Source: an uncultured Lachnospiraceae bacterium (GTDB taxonomy: Bacteria; Bacillota; Clostridia; Lachnospirales; Lachnospiraceae). Taken from it: a stretch of DNA of 43,624 nucleotides. Below are positions 23,752 through 32,603 of this stretch, piece by piece. The stretch is taken from positions 1 through 43,624 of the forward strand of contig CAMNGU010000008.1 of assembly GCA_946538525.1 (NCBI GenBank). The letters run 5' to 3'. Positions within the stretch are counted from its first letter, which is position 1; each line of letters opens with the position of its first letter. The notes under the pieces were generated by a model that did no database searches, was not told the origin of the DNA, and saw only the letters and a program-made list of their open reading frames with translations. Made by a program: the position numbers and the translations under genes.

Positions 23752-24753
23752 TCAATCTAATACGATTGGCTCTAAAGCCTGAGCAAGCATTTTCTCTTTG
23801 TGATCCCAATTCCAGGTCACTTCTTCGCCTGCTAATTTCTTAAGGGCCAGCTGAGGAATGTTCACGCCGCTTGCTTTGCAAGACATATGAATTCCTCCTG
23901 ACATTCTTGTATTAACCTCAAGAAAATATGGAATTCCATCAAGGTATTTAAACTGAATATTATAAGGACACTCCAGTCCAACCTTTTTCTGAAAATCATT
24001 ACATACTTTTATAATGTTCTCATCATATTCAAGCATCTCATACTTGGCATAGCCTTTTACACGAGGCAATGCAATAAGTCCTGATTCTGTATTAAGACAG
24101 TCAACACTAACCTCATCGCCAGATAAGTACGGCATTACCATAATAGGATCGAATTCTTCTTTTTCAGAAAGAGCTGCTATAACATCATCCAGAGTCATTC
24201 CTACACTCTGTGTTCTAAATAGTGATGCGTAGCCTTTTTTATTATTGTCTATAAGCCTAAAGCTCTGTCCGCCCTCATCCTTGACAAACTTAAAGCAAAC
24301 TCGATCATATTTTTCTGAAAGCTCTTCATACGCTTCCTCAAAGGCGCCTTCTGTATTTACAATACTGAATTCCGGAACGATTCCAATTTCATTTTCCTTA
24401 AAGAATTCATACGCCTTTTGTTTGTAATTAAATGTGGAAATGGTCGTTAGATCATCCAACATTACCTTGACCCCAAGTTTTTCAAACTTTTCTTTGTTCT
24501 TGCTTATTTCAAGCATCCCTCTCCTAGGTACGAAATACTGAACATCATGTTCTTTACAGAAATTCAAACAAAAATCAACGTAATTTCCATCCACGTGTGA
24601 TGGTTCCCTATACCATTCATCACACATCTTCATGATGACAGAGTATTCATTCTGATTGGTCCCAATAACATATGCATCCTCCCCATCTGCCTTAAATAAC
24701 TCAATGATATTATAGGCAGTACTGAACCAATGATTCATCCAAACTCTCTTCAT
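23752..24753 (-). CDS. ATP-grasp ligase of the Ter module
   Basis: A 333-aa ATP-grasp enzyme, the type found in Ter operons. An N-terminal pre-ATP-grasp Rossmann region (NHWFSTAYNIIELFKADG, then VPRRGM) is followed by the ATP-binding core with CFKFVKDEGGQSFRLI (about 165-180) and MVMPYLSGDEVSVDC. The metal/phosphate motif is FLEVNTRMSGGIHMS. Such enzymes join a carboxylate to an amine through an acylphosphate, so it probably builds an amide bond in the unknown metabolite. A TTG one codon earlier is possible, but ATG at 24751-24753 has GGAG at 7 bases. Confidence 0.88.
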   Translation of the reverse strand: MKRVWMNHWFSTAYNIIELFKADGEDAYVIGTNQNEYSVIMKMCDEWYREPSHVDGNYVDFCLNFCKEHDVQYFVPRRGMLEISKNKEKFEKLGVKVMLDDLTTISTFNYKQKAYEFFKENEIGIVPEFSIVNTEGAFEEAYEELSEKYDRVCFKFVKDEGGQSFRLIDNNKKGYASLFRTQSVGMTLDDVIAALSEKEEFDPIMVMPYLSGDEVSVDCLNTESGLIALPRVKGYAKYEMLEYDENIIKVCNDFQKKVGLECPYNIQFKYLDGIPYFLEVNTRMSGGIHMSCKASGVNIPQLALKKLAGEEVTWNWDHKEKMLAQALEPIVLD

Positions 24754-24822
24754 CAACAGTCTCCATTTACTCTATTAAATTTTTTGTTGATTTTACACCA
24801 ACTAATCTACCATTATACCAAT

Positions 24823-26034
24823 TTAACCAATAACTTCAAGACCATATTCTTCGCACAGTCTTTTAAGTCCCTCTCTATATCCGGAGCCGATACAGTTGAG
24901 TTTCCAGGCACCATTATGGCGGTAAATTTCAACAGCCACGATGGTCTTTTCAGTTTGTAGACCAGTTAGTAAAAATCTTTCCTGCTCAATACCATCAACC
25001 AGGAACCTGATATACGGATTCTCAACACACCTGAAAGTTTCCGTTACATCATCTCCATATATTGAATAGCAGATGTCGATTTTTTTAATAGATTCAGAAA
25101 CCTTATCTAAATGAACCGAGAAAAATGTTTCTGTACCAGTATCTGTCATAATAACAGCACCATCATCAGATACTTTGTTTCCCCAGAATATAAGGTCATT
25201 ATCACCATGTGTCTTTCCAAGATCATCTAATAAGAATACATAGCCATCAATATCAAACTGCTTTACTTTTTTGTCATAAGCCAGCTGAATCTTCACTTCA
25301 GAATTGGCACTATTTATCACAGTTCGCTGACCCTTTTTAAGGATATTCAGATTATTATCTTTAACATTTGGCGGCAGCAAATTAACTGTAAGACTGTCGT
25401 TAAATGAGTTCGCAAAATCTGCCTGTCCTGTTAATACACTGTCGTTATGTGCGGCAGCAGAATTCGTAGATTTCCCTCTTACGATAATCTCTCTGGTCAC
25501 CCTGCCCATCAGCAGAAGCTTAGCATAAATCAACACATCATCCCTTATTTCAGAGGTACTAAGTGCAATAACATTTTTACCCTTATTCAGCTGTTCCGGA
25601 ACAACCTTAATACAGCTGGCAGTACTGCTTATGGTGCAAGCCTCATCCACCATCAGTTCCAGAGAAAATGTGTTTGCCGTATCAGATTTAAATTCACCCA
25701 GATCAAATACCGATGGCAGGTCACTATCATCATTAGTGTATAAACCATCGCTAACTGTTCCATGAACAATAACATTTTTGAAAACAGTATCCTGCTTACA
25801 CTGAACCAAAGGTTTTACACATTTTTCTCTATCCTCTGCTTCAATACATAAGTTATTCAATTCTACATTATCGGATTGAATCCTGATATCCTCATTTTCA
25901 CGACACAGAATAACCGCTCCATTTCCATGTATCCTGCATGGGCGTGATATCACTAATGGAGCCAGATATATATCCTTTGTTAGATGACATTCATTATTTT
26001 GACAATTATCTAATTCTGCTTGTAAAGACTTCAT
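24823..26034 (-). CDS. TerD-domain protein with an extra N-terminal beta-rich domain
   Basis: About 403 aa in two parts. The C-terminal part (about 245-400) is a TerD domain: it has LKKGQRTVI, FDIDGYVFLLDD, NDLIFWGN and the terminal EIYRHNGAWKLNCIGSGY. The calcium site found in typical TerD ([13 protein letters not shown]) is replaced by TDTGTETFFS, so it probably does not bind calcium the same way. The N-terminal part resembles a parallel beta-helix start (SRPCRIHGNGAVILC, IRIQSDNVELNNLCIEA), then an unrecognised beta-rich stretch. GTG at 26044-26046 is an alternative start; ATG at 26032-26034 is preferred. It lies between the signalling and biosynthetic genes of the Ter operon. Confidence 0.8.
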   Translation of the reverse strand: MKSLQAELDNCQNNECHLTKDIYLAPLVISRPCRIHGNGAVILCRENEDIRIQSDNVELNNLCIEAEDREKCVKPLVQCKQDTVFKNVIVHGTVSDGLYTNDDSDLPSVFDLGEFKSDTANTFSLELMVDEACTISSTASCIKVVPEQLNKGKNVIALSTSEIRDDVLIYAKLLLMGRVTREIIVRGKSTNSAAAHNDSVLTGQADFANSFNDSLTVNLLPPNVKDNNLNILKKGQRTVINSANSEVKIQLAYDKKVKQFDIDGYVFLLDDLGKTHGDNDLIFWGNKVSDDGAVIMTDTGTETFFSVHLDKVSESIKKIDICYSIYGDDVTETFRCVENPYIRFLVDGIEQERFLLTGLQTEKTIVAVEIYRHNGAWKLNCIGSGYREGLKRLCEEYGLEVIG

Positions 26035-26075
26035 ATTTATTTCCACTACTATTCTTTAAATATTTTTAGATATTA

Positions 26076-27905
26076 TTAAATCATTCCCTTACCCTTCACC
26101 ACTCGAAGCCAACCTGGGAATTCATTAAGTAAACGACCATATAATTCATTATCCGGAACTGTCATGAAATCATCCAGCGCAAAGAAGTTTGCATTATCCA
26201 CATACCTTCCGCCCATTGAATCCAACTCTTCAAGAATGCCATATCCAGAACCGCCTACGCCTACAAACTGCCAGAATATTGGAAGTTTTGATGCCTTTGT
26301 AAGTAATTTCTTTATCTTATCGGCAGAACCAACTCCACCATCAGTTACAAATATTACATATGCCGGAAGCTTGCTCTTCTTATATTCATCAATAACCTGA
26401 TCCATTACTACTGGCTCGTTATTACCATATCCCAGCTTTTCCATAAGCTTTCTCCAATCATTCGGAACAGCTGTTTGATAATTTCCTAAATTTACAGAAT
26501 TCATTCTCTTTGGTCTTGAACCATAGTACCAGAAATCCAGTTCACCATCATCATCAAACTGAACAGCAAGCGGTAAAACATGATTCACTATTGCCTGAAC
26601 AGTTCCATTTGTATAACGGTTAATCATTGATCCGGAAATATCCATAACTAATGCTACTCTTGCTATAACATCCTGAATGTTATGTCTTTCCAGTTGCTCG
26701 TTAATTGGCTTTGCTAATGATACAAGCTGAGGTGCTCTCTCAGAAAGCTTCTTCTCAAGAGACACTTTCTGTACACCTTGAGGTGCATTCATTGGCCCTG
26801 GTCCCATTGGTCCTGGGTTCATCATGCCCTGGTTCATCTGTCCTTGATTCATTGGACCTGGTGACATTGGTCCCTGATTCATCTGTCCTTGATTCATTAG
26901 GCCTGGTGACATTGGTCCCTGATTCATCATTCCTTGATTTATTGGACTTGGTGACATTGGCCCCTGATTCATCTGACCTGGATTTGTTGGCCCCTGTACC
27001 ACTGGCCCCTGTACCACTGGCCCCGGATTTGTTGGTCCCTGTACAACTGGGCCTGGGTTTGTTGGCCCCTGTACAACTGGACCTGGATTTACTGGTCCCT
27101 GTACTACTGGACCTGGATTTGCTGGTCCCTGTACTACTGGGCCTGGGTTTGCTGGTCCCTGTACAACTGGACCTGGATTTGCTGGTCCCTGTACTACTGG
27201 ACCTGGATTTACTGGTCCCTGTACTACTGGACCTGGATTTGTTGGTCCCTGTACAACTGGACCTGGATTTACTGGTCCCTGTACAACTGGGCCTGGGTTT
27301 GTTGGTCCCTGTACAACCGGACCTGAATTTGCTGGTCCCTGTACTACTGGGCCTGGATTTGCTGGAGCAGGACTAGCTGCACTAGAATCAGTTTCTTCCT
27401 CTCCACCATAGTTTCTTAGCAAATCTCCTAATCCGCCATTAAAACCACGGGCGATTGCGTTAATTCTCCATGTATCTTTTCTGTATATCTCAACAGTTAT
27501 AATCGCTTTTTCCTGACTAAAATCCGAACCACTTAAGTTAAGGCTTAACGCAGTATTTCCATTTTGCTTAACTAAAAATGTATGTCCGCCGATCTGTCCC
27601 ATAGTACTGTTACCATCTATACTAACAGTAAATACCAGCTTCATAATACTTTGTGGAAGTTTTGATAATTCAATATCAAAATTAGCAGAGCTTCCAGAAC
27701 TTCTATAGGTTATCTCACCAGCAGGAGAACTAGTCTGATTGAAGAATACCATATATCTGTCATCAGACAACTGATCCGCCGAATCCACTCCAAAACAGCA
27801 AAAATCATACACTGCTGGACCTGAGATTCCCATCTCAACTTCGATCTTACTATTTAAATCCAAATACTTATCAAGTTTATCTCGCATCCCTCTTTGTAAA
27901 TCCAT
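26076..27905 (-). CDS. TerD / proline-rich repeat / von Willebrand A domain fusion
   Basis: A 609-aa cytosolic protein. Residues 1-170 are a divergent TerD domain (YDFCCFGVDSADQLSDDRYMVF, EIYRKDTWRINAIARGFNGG) lacking the acidic calcium motif. Residues about 180-380 are a linker: about 12 copies of the decapeptide PGPVVQGPxN, then MNQGPMSPG-type repeats. The C-terminal 200 residues form a vWA domain with MIDAS motif DISGS near residue 421 and TDGGVG later, followed by YGRLLNEFPGWL, like TerF-type proteins. The head domain is a close paralogue of that at 33988-35874. vWA with TerD suggests metal-dependent scaffold assembly (family proposal). The start follows AAGGAG. Repeat length is likely to vary between strains. 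Confidence 0.88.
   Translation of the reverse strand: MDLQRGMRDKLDKYLDLNSKIEVEMGISGPAVYDFCCFGVDSADQLSDDRYMVFFNQTSSPAGEITYRSSGSSANFDIELSKLPQSIMKLVFTVSIDGNSTMGQIGGHTFLVKQNGNTALSLNLSGSDFSQEKAIITVEIYRKDTWRINAIARGFNGGLGDLLRNYGGEEETDSSAASPAPANPGPVVQGPANSGPVVQGPTNPGPVVQGPVNPGPVVQGPTNPGPVVQGPVNPGPVVQGPANPGPVVQGPANPGPVVQGPANPGPVVQGPVNPGPVVQGPTNPGPVVQGPTNPGPVVQGPVVQGPTNPGQMNQGPMSPSPINQGMMNQGPMSPGLMNQGQMNQGPMSPGPMNQGQMNQGMMNPGPMGPGPMNAPQGVQKVSLEKKLSERAPQLVSLAKPINEQLERHNIQDVIARVALVMDISGSMINRYTNGTVQAIVNHVLPLAVQFDDDGELDFWYYGSRPKRMNSVNLGNYQTAVPNDWRKLMEKLGYGNNEPVVMDQVIDEYKKSKLPAYVIFVTDGGVGSADKIKKLLTKASKLPIFWQFVGVGGSGYGILEELDSMGGRYVDNANFFALDDFMTVPDNELYGRLLNEFPGWLRVVKGKGMI
26980..27366. repeat. 30-bp in-frame minisatellite coding for PGPVVQGPxN
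   Basis: Tandem 30-bp units with very few differences, coding for about 12 decapeptides plus a truncated 18-bp unit. The third-position changes (ACT/ACA/ACC, GGA/GGG) show recent duplication with light drift. A second, looser repeat of MNQGPMSPG coding follows to about 26790. Confidence 0.9.
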
Positions 27906-28034
27906 AACAATACTTCTCCTTCTTTACTAACACCACAATTACCGCAAAATTGCGCCAAATCCCTTAAATCAGATAATTAAGATAATTCATTTGATTCAGG
28001 TAATTCGGCGCAAATCATTTATATTTTTAGTCCT
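27906..28034. other. Intergenic hairpin within the Ter operon
   Basis: A 129-base gap between the kinase and the TerD-vWA genes. TTGCGCC (27950-27956) and GGCGCAA (28007-28013) are inverted copies enclosing an AT-rich 50-base loop. No T-run follows, so it may be an RNA processing or stability element. The AAGGAG of the next gene lies at the left end. Confidence 0.35.
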
Positions 28035-29516
28035 TTATTTTACTATTGATACTCCGACTAAATATCCATCCTCTTCATCTGCGATACGGAAAGACATACC
28101 ATCTTTAAGCTGTATAGCTTTTCCTGGAGCAACAATATTACCACTGGCAGAACGCATACTATTAATTCTTTGATTGATAAGTAACCATTCCCCATTAAAT
28201 TTCACTACATACGCCTGTAATTCACGATCTGCTTTTTCATCTGCAAAAACATTAGAAAATACATGCCACTGAAACAAAGGTATATTGTTATAAACAATCA
28301 GCTCATCATTTTTAACCCATTGTCCCTGTCTGCCTTTAAGTTCCTTATTGAAAGTAAACTTAACTATCTCATTGTTACTAACACGGTGACCACAGAAAGG
28401 ACAAACCGGATTATGAATATCATGCATTACAAACCATTTTGCAGAACAACTTGGATTCTCACATGGATATAAAAGATTCCATGTTTTAAGCAAGCCTTGT
28501 TCCCACTCCATAGCTGTTGGACGCTCTTTTGGAGAATGAAGTCCTGTTGAAAAAGCCTTTAGGAACAGTGATTCAAGATATGGTCCCAAATCATGTATTG
28601 TAACAGACAGATCATCAGGACGATTACTTTTATCGTTAGGATCTTCAATAAATACAGCCTGAGGTCCCATCAACAAAAAGTCCTCTTCTTCCGCTTCCAC
28701 ATCCGGAATATGTTTAGGTCCAATTAAAGGATGTCTTGTCAGAAGATACTCATAAATCAGCACCGCCATGGAATGCAGATCCGTTTCGATACACGGAAGC
28801 GCTCTACGCGGATCCCCGTAAGGATAGATCATGGTCTCTAAAACTTCTGGCGCAATATATCCTCTTGTACCAGCCACTTCCGGTGGAAATAGTCCTGGCA
28901 CAACCAATGAATCGATATCAATAACAACGCAGCTACCTGATTTAGGATCGATCAATACATTATTATTGGAAAGATCTGAATGTGCTAAACCTGCAGAATG
29001 CATTCTTCGGAGTGACCTTGCTAAAGATATTGCTATCATCATCATGGTCATAAAATTTCCAAGCTCAGCCGGACTTAAATACTTACGATTTCTTGATGTA
29101 AACCAATTACTCTTTTTATCTCTTCCTGATAAATCTAAGCCTTCTACTATAGAAGACTGAGAATCAAAAAAATAATTTGATGGATAAGATGGGCAAACAA
29201 CGCCAAACTCAGGCGCCACAACTATTGCTGTTGGCCAACAAAATCTTTCAGCATAGTACTTAGCTGATTCCTCTGTATTTCCTTTGGCTCCACCTGCTGC
29301 TTCGGACACAGTTGGATTGTACTTTCCAATGATTGAAGCAATTCGCTTCTGAATGTTTGGATCCATTCCCACCTCTGGATCATTGAAAAATTGTACAACA
29401 TAGCTTTTATCCGGTGAGAAGTAAGTATATTTCATACCTCCACGAGGTGGATCATCACTTATTACATATTCAATTTTAGTTCCATCAGCTAAAGTAGCTT
29501 CAGAAATTCTGTCCAT
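28035..29516 (-). CDS. Atypical protein kinase with zinc ribbon (Ter signalling)
   Basis: A 493-aa Ser/Thr-kinase-like protein. The catalytic loop is HSDLSNNNVLID (179-190, HSD in place of HRD), the metal motif is DID (200-202, in place of DFG), and APE is at 222-224 followed by the conserved ETDLHSMAVLIYEYL helix. A recognisable glycine loop is absent; Lys37 in DKSYVVQFF may be the beta-3 lysine. After the kinase domain comes a four-cysteine zinc ribbon (CENPSC ... CPFCGH, about 330-360). A beta-rich tail then ends GKAIQLKDGMSFRIADEEDG, which might be FHA-like. It pairs with the PP2C phosphatase upstream and the vWA proteins as the phospho-signalling part of the Ter system. Confidence 0.85.
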   Translation of the reverse strand: MDRISEATLADGTKIEYVISDDPPRGGMKYTYFSPDKSYVVQFFNDPEVGMDPNIQKRIASIIGKYNPTVSEAAGGAKGNTEESAKYYAERFCWPTAIVVAPEFGVVCPSYPSNYFFDSQSSIVEGLDLSGRDKKSNWFTSRNRKYLSPAELGNFMTMMMIAISLARSLRRMHSAGLAHSDLSNNNVLIDPKSGSCVVIDIDSLVVPGLFPPEVAGTRGYIAPEVLETMIYPYGDPRRALPCIETDLHSMAVLIYEYLLTRHPLIGPKHIPDVEAEEEDFLLMGPQAVFIEDPNDKSNRPDDLSVTIHDLGPYLESLFLKAFSTGLHSPKERPTAMEWEQGLLKTWNLLYPCENPSCSAKWFVMHDIHNPVCPFCGHRVSNNEIVKFTFNKELKGRQGQWVKNDELIVYNNIPLFQWHVFSNVFADEKADRELQAYVVKFNGEWLLINQRINSMRSASGNIVAPGKAIQLKDGMSFRIADEEDGYLVGVSIVK

Positions 29517-29548
29517 ATTAATTCCTCTATTAGTTCCTATTGAATTAA

Positions 29549-31198
29549 TTAAATCTTCGCAACAACAAGAGTTCTGTCATCAAATGATCCACGCTCAACA
29601 TAGTTATCAAGCCAGATTTTTAATCTTTCTGATAGATCATCTGTCTGCATTGCTTCTTTAACCTTTGCAGCTGCAAGTGATGCAATGTATTTTTTTGCCC
29701 ACAAATCCTCAAGAGTCATACCCATAGCACTTAAGATATCCTTTGTATAGTTGAGACCAACCATAACATCCTTATCATTTACCCATGGGAACTCTGTTGG
29801 TTCTGGTATATTCTTAATATCTTCAACTTGATCTGCGGAAAGATCACTTTCGGATGTCTCCACAATGCCTTCTAATATTCCATTAGCAATCATATCGAAG
29901 AAAAGTCTACGCATCTCAGTTTCATTTGGGAAATAATCATCTGCAACGCCATCACTCATAAGCATGATAACATCCGATGTTCCTCTTGAAATCTTTGTTC
30001 TTGACGCAAGACTTCCTGGCTCAAGAAGTTTCTTGTTAACAAGGAAATCTGTCTCTCCAGAGAAATCTCCGCTATCAGCTTCGCCCATGAGCTTAACTGA
30101 TTTTTCAAAGGCTCCCTTGGAGTCAATAAGCGCAATCATTCCATCACCAATCTGGCACGAAATTACTGTTGTTTCCTTTTCCTCTGATCCAGCAGAAATA
30201 CATACTGCGACCAAAAGAGTAGCCGAAAAATCTTTTAGACCAATCTCTCGACCTAACACATCCGAATAAGCCTTATCAGTATTCCTCTGATAATATGCAC
30301 TTTCAACGGAATTATATGCTATAACCATAGATTGCTGAACAACGCTCGCAATCTTCGTATATGCATCAATGCATTTTGGATCATCAATCTTAAGCGAAAT
30401 TGCTTTAAGAATATCCTCATCGCCATGAACTAATTCTGTAAGCGCTGCTTTTAGATAGCCCACAGCCGCCTTACATGCACATCTGGCTCCGATACGGGAA
30501 TACTTCTTTGAACCAGCACCATCTGAAACAGCGATGCAAGTAATGTTATCCATTACTACACTCTCGAACCAGTCATCGCCATTTGTACCTTCATGCTTAT
30601 GCTTCTTTCCACGAACTCGTGCACCAATAATTTCGGTATCTCCTACCTTTTCATACTTGGTCACATATTCTGGAAATGGCTCTGGCTCATTTTCAGGTAT
30701 TGGCTGATACTTCCACATATTTGCAGTTACACTCATAACATCCTGAGCACTTGCTTCTTCTGAAGCAGTCTCTGCTGTGGAATCCTCTGAAGAACCTCCT
30801 GCTTCCGCATCTGTTGAAACCTCTGCAGTAGCCTCTGTTGAAACCTCTGCAGTAGCTTCTGTTGAAGCCTCTGTCGAAGTCTCTATAGATTCATCTGTTG
30901 AAGTCTCCGTAGCAACTTCTGTGGTATCACTAGCTGATGCACTTTCGTCTGTAGAGTTACTCTCTGCAGCCGCATCAGCTGTCGCACTAACTTCAGTAGT
31001 ACCTTCAGCAGCTTTGGTTTCCTCAGAACCACTTTCATCTGCACTGTATTTCGCAGCAATTTCACCTGGTCTAGGCAACACAATTGTGTTAGTTAATACC
31101 ATTGTGGCTGGTTCATCTTCCAAATCCAAAAACTCTTCTTTTCTTTTTAATTCATCATCATTTTCATTTGATAAATTTGTATTCTCTGTATTATCCAT
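29549..31198 (-). CDS. PP2C-family Ser/Thr phosphatase with acidic low-complexity N-terminus
   Basis: A 549-aa protein. The first 170 residues are mostly Glu, Thr, Ala and Ser, with a drifting STEATAEV-type repeat. Just before them a TMVLTNTIVLPRPGE segment could be a phospho-threonine docking peptide (inference). The phosphatase domain (about 200-545) is of the PP2C_2 type: NGDDWFESVV, AVSDGAGSKKYSRIGARCA (metal-binding Asp), ISCQIGDGMIALID, VIMLMSDGVADDYF and a final FDDRTLVVAKI. It probably reverses the neighbouring kinase. The start follows GGAGAG and the gene lies 12 bases after the vWA gene. Confidence 0.9.
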   Translation of the reverse strand: MDNTENTNLSNENDDELKRKEEFLDLEDEPATMVLTNTIVLPRPGEIAAKYSADESGSEETKAAEGTTEVSATADAAAESNSTDESASASDTTEVATETSTDESIETSTEASTEATAEVSTEATAEVSTDAEAGGSSEDSTAETASEEASAQDVMSVTANMWKYQPIPENEPEPFPEYVTKYEKVGDTEIIGARVRGKKHKHEGTNGDDWFESVVMDNITCIAVSDGAGSKKYSRIGARCACKAAVGYLKAALTELVHGDEDILKAISLKIDDPKCIDAYTKIASVVQQSMVIAYNSVESAYYQRNTDKAYSDVLGREIGLKDFSATLLVAVCISAGSEEKETTVISCQIGDGMIALIDSKGAFEKSVKLMGEADSGDFSGETDFLVNKKLLEPGSLASRTKISRGTSDVIMLMSDGVADDYFPNETEMRRLFFDMIANGILEGIVETSESDLSADQVEDIKNIPEPTEFPWVNDKDVMVGLNYTKDILSAMGMTLEDLWAKKYIASLAAAKVKEAMQTDDLSERLKIWLDNYVERGSFDDRTLVVAKI

Positions 31199-31210
31199 AT
31201 AGACTCTCCA

Positions 31211-31858
31211 TTATGGTACAATCTGGAATCCCTGTGGTGGTGGTGGTAACTCTATTCCCTGTCCAGGAGCTGCATCAATGCTCTTTGATGTCATCTTAAT
31301 TGATCCTGATACCCAAGCGAAGAACTTAGCAAATTCTCCTGAAGAAAGGTTATTCATCATAACCACATTATCAGTTACCATCTTCAAATATGTAGTATCT
31401 GCATCTGCTCCAGCAGCACATGCAATAATATTCGCAATCTTCATATTCTTCAGTTCAGCAGCAGCTCTCTGGAAATCCACAACATCTGATGGTGCACCAT
31501 CTGTAAGAATAAATACTAATGGTCTCCAGTCACCCTTCTGAGTCTCTGTTGACTTACGAACTTCTTTATTAATACATTCCATTAATATATCCAAAGCTCT
31601 TCCGAACATAGTAGCACCGCTTGCCTTTAACTCAGGCTCTTTAAATAGCATGAGTTCAGTAAGTGCTGTCTCCTGTCTTGCTGTACTTGCAAATGTAATA
31701 ACTGAAAGATATGCTGTCTCAAGGGCCTGTGGATCACCTTTTAATTCAGTAACCAGTGACTTAATACCCTGCTTAACAGCTTCAATTCTCTCTCCAAGCA
31801 TTGAACCAGAACAATCTATTAAAAGATATACTGGTAATCTTCTTATATAATCTGACAT
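31211..31858 (-). CDS. terY: TerY-like von Willebrand factor A domain protein
   Basis: A 215-aa cytosolic vWA protein. The complete MIDAS metal site is visible: DCSGS (15-19), the threonine in SGATMFG, and LTDGAPSD. The C-terminus ends in a flexible PGQGIELPPPPQGFQIV. TerY proteins occur with PP2C phosphatase and kinase genes in Ter loci and are thought to act as metal-dependent assembly platforms. AAAGGA precedes the ATG. It follows a terminator, so it begins the second half of the Ter locus. I see no strong -35/-10 in the 120-base gap, and partial readthrough from the TerD operon is possible. Confidence 0.9.
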   Translation of the reverse strand: MSDYIRRLPVYLLIDCSGSMLGERIEAVKQGIKSLVTELKGDPQALETAYLSVITFASTARQETALTELMLFKEPELKASGATMFGRALDILMECINKEVRKSTETQKGDWRPLVFILTDGAPSDVVDFQRAAAELKNMKIANIIACAAGADADTTYLKMVTDNVVMMNNLSSGEFAKFFAWVSGSIKMTSKSIDAAPGQGIELPPPPQGFQIVP

Positions 31859-31896
31859 AAGCTTTCCTTTCTTAAACTTTTTTAAACTTAAAGATA

Positions 31897-31946
31897 GAAA
31901 AAAAGTGCCGCCGTCTCATCATATATATGCTTAAAACGACGGCACT
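31897..31946 (-). terminator. Terminator splitting the Ter locus
   Basis: AGTGCCGCCGT (31904-31914) pairs with ACGACGGCACT (31936-31946); on the minus strand the one mismatch becomes G-U, and TTTTTTT follows. T-rich sequence flanks the other side too. It separates the TerD genes from terY. Confidence 0.85.
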
Positions 31947-31979
31947 ATATTTTTTGTTTTCTAATCAGTCAGTATGATT

Positions 31980-32576
31980 CTACTTGAATTTATCAGCAAG
32001 AGTATGGATATCATCATCTCTTGTTCCCTGTCCAATAGCATTGAATTTCCAAACGCCATTATGTCGGTACAATTCTCCAAATACCATTGCTGTTAATCCA
32101 TCATAATTCTCTGACAGATTATATATGCACAGCTCTTGATTAGTATCAGCATCAAATATACGAATAAATGCATTCTTAATCATTCCAAAATGCTGCTTAC
32201 GCTTACTAGCCATATAAATATTGACTACAAATACTATCTTGTCACAATCTGCAGGTAATTTATCAAGTTCAACGGCGATCTGCTCGTCATCACCTTCGCC
32301 TTCACCTGTAAGATTATCACCCATATGTATAATCGCTCCACTAATGTGAGATAGGTTTCCGAAGTAAACCACATCATCCTTACGAGCAAGTCGTCCATTA
32401 GTGCAAACAATAGCCGAAGCGTCACAATCAATAGCATGAGGTGCATTTAAAGACAAAACTCGTTTTGCTGGTTTTTCAGCTTGATCCCAACCGAGACCTA
32501 CAACTACTCGTTTTAATGAACCACCATCTTGTTTCCTTAATTCGACCTTTTGTCCCTTTACTAAATCTACTGACAT
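31980..32576 (-). CDS. TerD-family calcium-binding stress protein (divergent copy)
   Basis: A 198-aa single TerD domain: N-terminal DLVKGQKVELRK, central [17 protein letters not shown] (calcium-binding acidic loop intact), and C-terminal FGELYRHNGVWKFNAIGQG. It differs from its two upstream neighbours in a longer first half (APHAIDCDASAIVC) and a shortened end (DDIHTLADKFK, without the usual GG-L-xx-LCxxFGV). TerD proteins bind calcium and confer resistance to tellurite, phage and other stress by an unsettled mechanism. It is the last gene before the terminator. The start follows AGAGGAT. Confidence 0.92.
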   Translation of the reverse strand: MSVDLVKGQKVELRKQDGGSLKRVVVGLGWDQAEKPAKRVLSLNAPHAIDCDASAIVCTNGRLARKDDVVYFGNLSHISGAIIHMGDNLTGEGEGDDEQIAVELDKLPADCDKIVFVVNIYMASKRKQHFGMIKNAFIRIFDADTNQELCIYNLSENYDGLTAMVFGELYRHNGVWKFNAIGQGTRDDDIHTLADKFK

Positions 32577-32603
32577 AAATATCTATCCTCTTCGTATCAA
32601 CTC

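Noticed and set aside
26790-27366. Regular repeats considered as a CRISPR array
   Set aside because: There are no unique spacers. Units are contiguous, in frame and code a proline-rich linker; no cas genes are present.
26705-27376. Long plus-strand open frame rich in Leu, Val, Asp and Pro
   Set aside because: It is the reverse of the 30-bp repeat coding PGPVVQGPxN. Repeats stay open in several frames, and it lacks a ribosome binding site.
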